Source of the DNA: Duganella flavida
GTDB taxonomy: Bacteria; Pseudomonadota; Gammaproteobacteria; Burkholderiales; Burkholderiaceae_D
Direction: 5' to 3'
DNA length: 64,000 bases
NCBI RefSeq assembly: GCF_009857445.1
Contig: NZ_WWCN01000004.1
Location: 248,001 to 312,000 of the forward strand
Shown here: piece after piece, positions 61,113-64,000 of the stretch
Layout of the letters: every line of letters starts with the position of its first letter
How positions within the stretch are numbered: the first letter of the stretch is position 1
The notes under the pieces: model-generated
Databases searched by the model: none
Told to the model about the DNA's origin: nothing
Seen by the model: only the letters and a program-made list of their open reading frames with translations
Program-made: the position numbers and the translations under genes

Positions 61113-62147
61113 GATGTTCCGAAAGCCCTGCAATCGCGAACAACGACAGCTGCTTCACGGCGGACAGGTTAATTGGGGGGCGTTGATGCCGGCGTCCTGG
61201 CCGGCGATGTATGGTTAGTCGTCTGGTGCGCGCGAATGTTACTGAAGTTTTTCATGGCGTAGCTTGGCCCCCTAAAATTTCTCTACATTGGAAGGGGTGG
61301 GGCGGATAAAGTTGTCGGGTACTGCAGTCGTAGCAAGCAAGACGATGCGCCTGGCGTCTGCGTCTGACGGCGTTACGCTATGGAGCATGGGGCGCCAGAT
61401 AGCAGCGTGGGCGCAGGGATTCACTTTGGGAAAACGATGCATTGAGCCGAATCGACAGCAACATAAAAGCGGAAGACGATCCACACCACGCTTGGTGTGA
61501 TGCCAGTTGTGCGACGTGGCTGCGGCGAATCGAATGGTTGCTACTCGATGCTTGCGAAATCAACGACGCAGCTGGCAGTAGCCTGCTACTGGCCCAGATG
61601 CACGGAGTGGCCAGTGCCAGGTCGTGTGCGCCAGTTACTCTGCGGGGCCCACTGACAGAGCGTGCGCAGCCGCAAGGCCGGTCGCAGTCCCAGCGCGAAC
61701 GGATGGTCGAACTTAACTGCTTGTTTGCTGAATTTGAAGTTTATCTTCGACGCTGGCGTTACGCACGAATCGAACACGATGCAAATCTATTTCGTCATGA
61801 AACCTGGCGTATCTTCATACGGCTAAAGATGCGGTTTTTCCTGTAGCGACCTAAGCATCATCAAACGACGCGAACTCAGGCGGCATTACGCCAGCGCTCC
61901 CTCGTGGACGGGACTGTTCTTCCAACTGCGCTGGATTTTGTAATGTTTGCGACCAGTTGATGGCCGCACTGTGCAATGCCCGTGGCCGATGACGCTTAAC
62001 AAACGTAACCGGCAAGCGCAGGGCGAACTGTGGACTGCGGCCAGGCACCCACTCCTGGTCGATACGCAACGTCGGAACAGAACGTTGAACGCGTGTTGGA
62101 TGCAGCCCGACGCGGAGGCTTGCAGGACATGCCTCCGCGTTTATCGC
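61113..62147. other. Gene-poor region upstream of the MocR regulator
   Basis: About 1 kb without a recognisable gene. One 134-residue frame (61442-61846, plus strand, TTG start, no ribosome site) is open but matches nothing I know, with a basic helical end. It may hold a decayed gene; the MocR promoter should be at its left end. Confidence 0.35.
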
Positions 62148-63056
62148 TCAGGTGCGGCGTGTCACTGAGACGGCGTAGGCGCCGGGCCGCGCCGCCAGAA
62201 TGGGATCTTCTGATGGCTCAATGCCCTTGGGTAGGTTGAGTGGCATGAAGGTGTGTGTATCGCAGCTTTCAGCCGCTGCCATTGCCTGAATTTCCAGCGT
62301 GCCCATCACGATACGTTCCGCACCAATCCACTCCGCTGTTGAGTCAACCAGTGAATCGCCGTCCGCTGGCAGCAGTGCATATAAGGTGAACTGGACCGGG
62401 CCGGCCTCCAGCCGTTGCGCCAGGTCTGCCGACAGGTAAGACTTCAGGGCGTCTTTTTCTTCTGCCTCAGACAGGTATTGCACGCCCAGGACGGGTTCAG
62501 CCGCAATGCGAGCGGTCGTCACCTTGCCACTGGCATCGATAAAGCAAAACGCGTTGTTCGAGAAGTAAGCTGTCGTCAGGAATGAGCGCGTCGGTGGATG
62601 GGCGGCAATCAGTGCCGGTTGTTTGACGCCGTCCGGATAGCGGGAGTTATGCTCTGCGACTTTCGCAGGGTCTGGCTTGCCGGTGGCCGGGTCGGCGATC
62701 CGTGCCGCCATAAAGCTGAGGAAGGATGCGGTGGTCGCAGCAAAGAATACCGGTTCCGACAGCATGATGAGGTCGTAGCGCTCGCGGCCGCCAGTGAGCG
62801 TGAATGCAATACCGCGCACGACGCGCGCCGAGTCGGAAATGTTCGGGTTACCGCTGCCGACCGAAAAACGCACCAGTGCAGGCAGTGCGCGGCCATCAAA
62901 CAATGGCGAGGCAAGCAGTTTGTTGAGCGACGCTGCGGGCGTGAATTTGCCGCTAGCGCACACCCCTTTAGGATGCGAGGCGCGGGCCAAGGGATGGCGG
63001 CCGAACGTGTTGTTCAAGGCGTTGATGAAGGCGGCGCCGGATACTGGGGTAGTCAT
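62148..63056 (-). CDS. Catalase-related heme peroxidase (mini-catalase), second copy
   Basis: A 302-residue paralogue of the 50257 protein: ARASHPKGVCASGKF with distal His28, VRFSVGSGNPNISDSARVVR, and RPGAYAVSVTRR with proximal Tyr near residue 293. It differs by HPKG instead of HAKG around the distal His. It likely reduces peroxides at the heme. It is upstream of a small cytochrome c, 31 bases apart, which could be an electron donor if it works as a peroxidase. Confidence 0.87.
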   Translation of the reverse strand: MTTPVSGAAFINALNNTFGRHPLARASHPKGVCASGKFTPAASLNKLLASPLFDGRALPALVRFSVGSGNPNISDSARVVRGIAFTLTGGRERYDLIMLSEPVFFAATTASFLSFMAARIADPATGKPDPAKVAEHNSRYPDGVKQPALIAAHPPTRSFLTTAYFSNNAFCFIDASGKVTTARIAAEPVLGVQYLSEAEEKDALKSYLSADLAQRLEAGPVQFTLYALLPADGDSLVDSTAEWIGAERIVMGTLEIQAMAAAESCDTHTFMPLNLPKGIEPSEDPILAARPGAYAVSVTRRT

Positions 63057-63087
63057 AAAGCTCTCCGTTTGTTGAGTGACTATAGGC

Positions 63088-63390
63088 TTACTTCTGCGCG
63101 AGTATCCAGCGCACCAGGGTGTGCGCTTCGGCCTCGGTGATGTTGTTTGGGGGCATGGGCGTCTGACCCCACACGCCGCTGCCGCCGGCGATCACTTTTT
63201 TCACCAGCATCGCTTCGGCTTTCTTATCGCCGGCGTATTTTTTTGCGACATCCTGGTACGCCGGCCCTACAATTTTGTTGGACACAGAGTGACAGACCAG
63301 GCAGTTCTTCTTCTGGGCCAGTTCTTCATTTGCTAGCGCGGATGACGCATAGGCGATAAACACAAAGCCAGTTGCAATTAGCTTGTACAT
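63088..63390 (-). CDS. Class I cytochrome c
   Basis: A 100-residue exported cytochrome with a strong AAGGAGG site, signal peptide (IATGFVFIAYASSALA), one heme motif CLVCH and a C-terminal Met-ligand region (GQTPMPPNNITEAEAHTLV). It resembles cytochrome c551/c-555-type electron carriers. It lies between folE and the mini-catalase on the same strand, and could carry electrons to that enzyme or to a reductase. Confidence 0.88.
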   Translation of the reverse strand: MYKLIATGFVFIAYASSALANEELAQKKNCLVCHSVSNKIVGPAYQDVAKKYAGDKKAEAMLVKKVIAGGSGVWGQTPMPPNNITEAEAHTLVRWILAQK

Positions 63391-63431
63391 GGTGGAATCC
63401 TCCTTGAGCTTGATGGTGGTGGGGGTGTGGG

Positions 63432-64000
63432 TCAGCGCCTGATCAGTGATAAAAACTCTTTTCTCAGGTCCGAGTTGGATAAGAACAAGCCCTGCATGAC
63501 GCTGTTGGTGAATTTGGCTTCGCCGTCTTTCACGCCGCGCCACTGCATGCACAGATGATCGGCGTCGAGTACCAGCGCGAGGCCCTTAGGCTTCAACGTT
63601 GCCGTGAGTACTTGGGCCAGCTGCAGAATAGCTTCTTCCTGGATTTGCGGACGATTCAGCACCCAGCCGGCAATGCGCGCGTACTTCGATAGGCCGATGA
63701 GGCTGGAGTCAGCATCTGGCATGACACCGATCCAAAGCTTGCCAATTACCGGACAAAAATGATGAGAGCAAGCGCTGTTGATGTGTATGGGGCCGACAAT
63801 CATCAGCTCATTGAGCTGTGCGATATTGGGAAAGGTGGTGACCGCTGGCATACCGACATAGCGGCCACGGAAGACTTCGGTCACGAACATGCGGGCTAGG
63901 CGGTGACCGGTGTCCCTGGTGTTGTGGTCATTGTGGGTATCGATAACCAACGACTCGAGCGCACGTTGAAAGTGTCCTGCGACTTCATCGACGAGCAACT
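63432..64000 (-). CDS. folE: GTP cyclohydrolase I (5' end outside window)
   Basis: About 189 residues of a type IA GTP cyclohydrolase I, first enzyme of folate and pterin synthesis. Zinc and catalytic motifs SACSHHFCPVIGK and HLCMQWRGVK are present, as is VGPIHINS. It reaches the edge of the window, so the true N-terminus is not visible. It precedes a cytochrome c and mini-catalase on the same strand. A second copy elsewhere is common in these bacteria; this one may be a specialised copy. Confidence 0.92.
   Translation of the reverse strand, partial: LLVDEVAGHFQRALESLVIDTHNDHNTRDTGHRLARMFVTEVFRGRYVGMPAVTTFPNIAQLNELMIVGPIHINSACSHHFCPVIGKLWIGVMPDADSSLIGLSKYARIAGWVLNRPQIQEEAILQLAQVLTATLKPKGLALVLDADHLCMQWRGVKDGEAKFTNSVMQGLFLSNSDLRKEFLSLIRR

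Noticed and set aside
61442..61846. 134-codon plus-strand frame as a gene
   Set aside because: TTG start, no ribosome site and no recognisable domain; noted only within the gap description.

Overview
The window reads as a high-GC betaproteobacterial chromosome, most likely Oxalobacteraceae (Massilia/Duganella/Janthinobacterium-like). Supporting signs are a second IF-1 gene with a basic tail, PEP-CTERM proteins, DUF4124 and DUF2818 proteins, the guaB-guaA pair and ResB/CcsB cytochrome c maturation. This placement rests on recognising gene families, not on a search.

Layout. (1) 1-4.5 kb: a GH94-type glycoside phosphorylase (cut by the window edge) and a GPH sugar symporter, next to gluconokinase and a LacI-family GntR-like repressor. 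Three similar LacI-type palindromes tie these genes together. (2) 4.5-9.6 kb: DUF4124 and two PEP-CTERM proteins, then infA2 embedded in decayed phage debris (integrase pseudogene with an in-frame stop, S24 repressor fragment, tiny coupled phage ORFs). (3) 9.7-14.8 kb: guaB and guaA, followed by a tyrosine integrase and an AlpA regulator with TGATGGTAT repeats, which looks like an island end at guaA. (4) 15-18 kb: YceI, an alternative oxidase and an IS21 remnant.

(5) 18.3-52.4 kb is the heart of the window: a large copper, nitrite and nitric-oxide island. It holds a hemerythrin/thioredoxin-like/BNR/TonB/DUF2946 operon; ResB-CcsB; CusBA copper efflux; an ncgABC-nirK cluster like that of Nitrosomonas; nsrR; DUF1971, EAL and small metal-domain proteins; an ECF sigma/anti-sigma pair; a TehA/SLAC1 channel; a REC-EAL regulator; a second hemerythrin; a group III truncated globin; SCO1; a CcoNOP-like heme-copper reductase whose CcoN carries a CcoS-like N-terminus; an FTR1 permease; a PAS-GGDEF protein; NnrS; a mini-catalase; and hemE. 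No classical norB, nosZ, narG or cd1 nirS is present. Several promoters share a palindrome of the form AAGAWGTA-N7-TACWTSTT, matching the known geometry of NsrR sites. I read this as one NO-responsive regulon that reduces nitrite with NirK, removes NO (candidate: the CcoNOP-like complex plus globin and hemerythrins), keeps respiration going with alternative oxidase, and supplies copper and heme for the enzymes.

(6) 53-64 kb: an H-NS-like protein, a large TonB receptor, a BvgS-like hybrid kinase, an internally deleted hemerythrin pseudogene, a MocR-type regulator, a second mini-catalase, a small cytochrome c and a GTP cyclohydrolase I running off the window. No tRNA, rRNA or CRISPR array was recognised.
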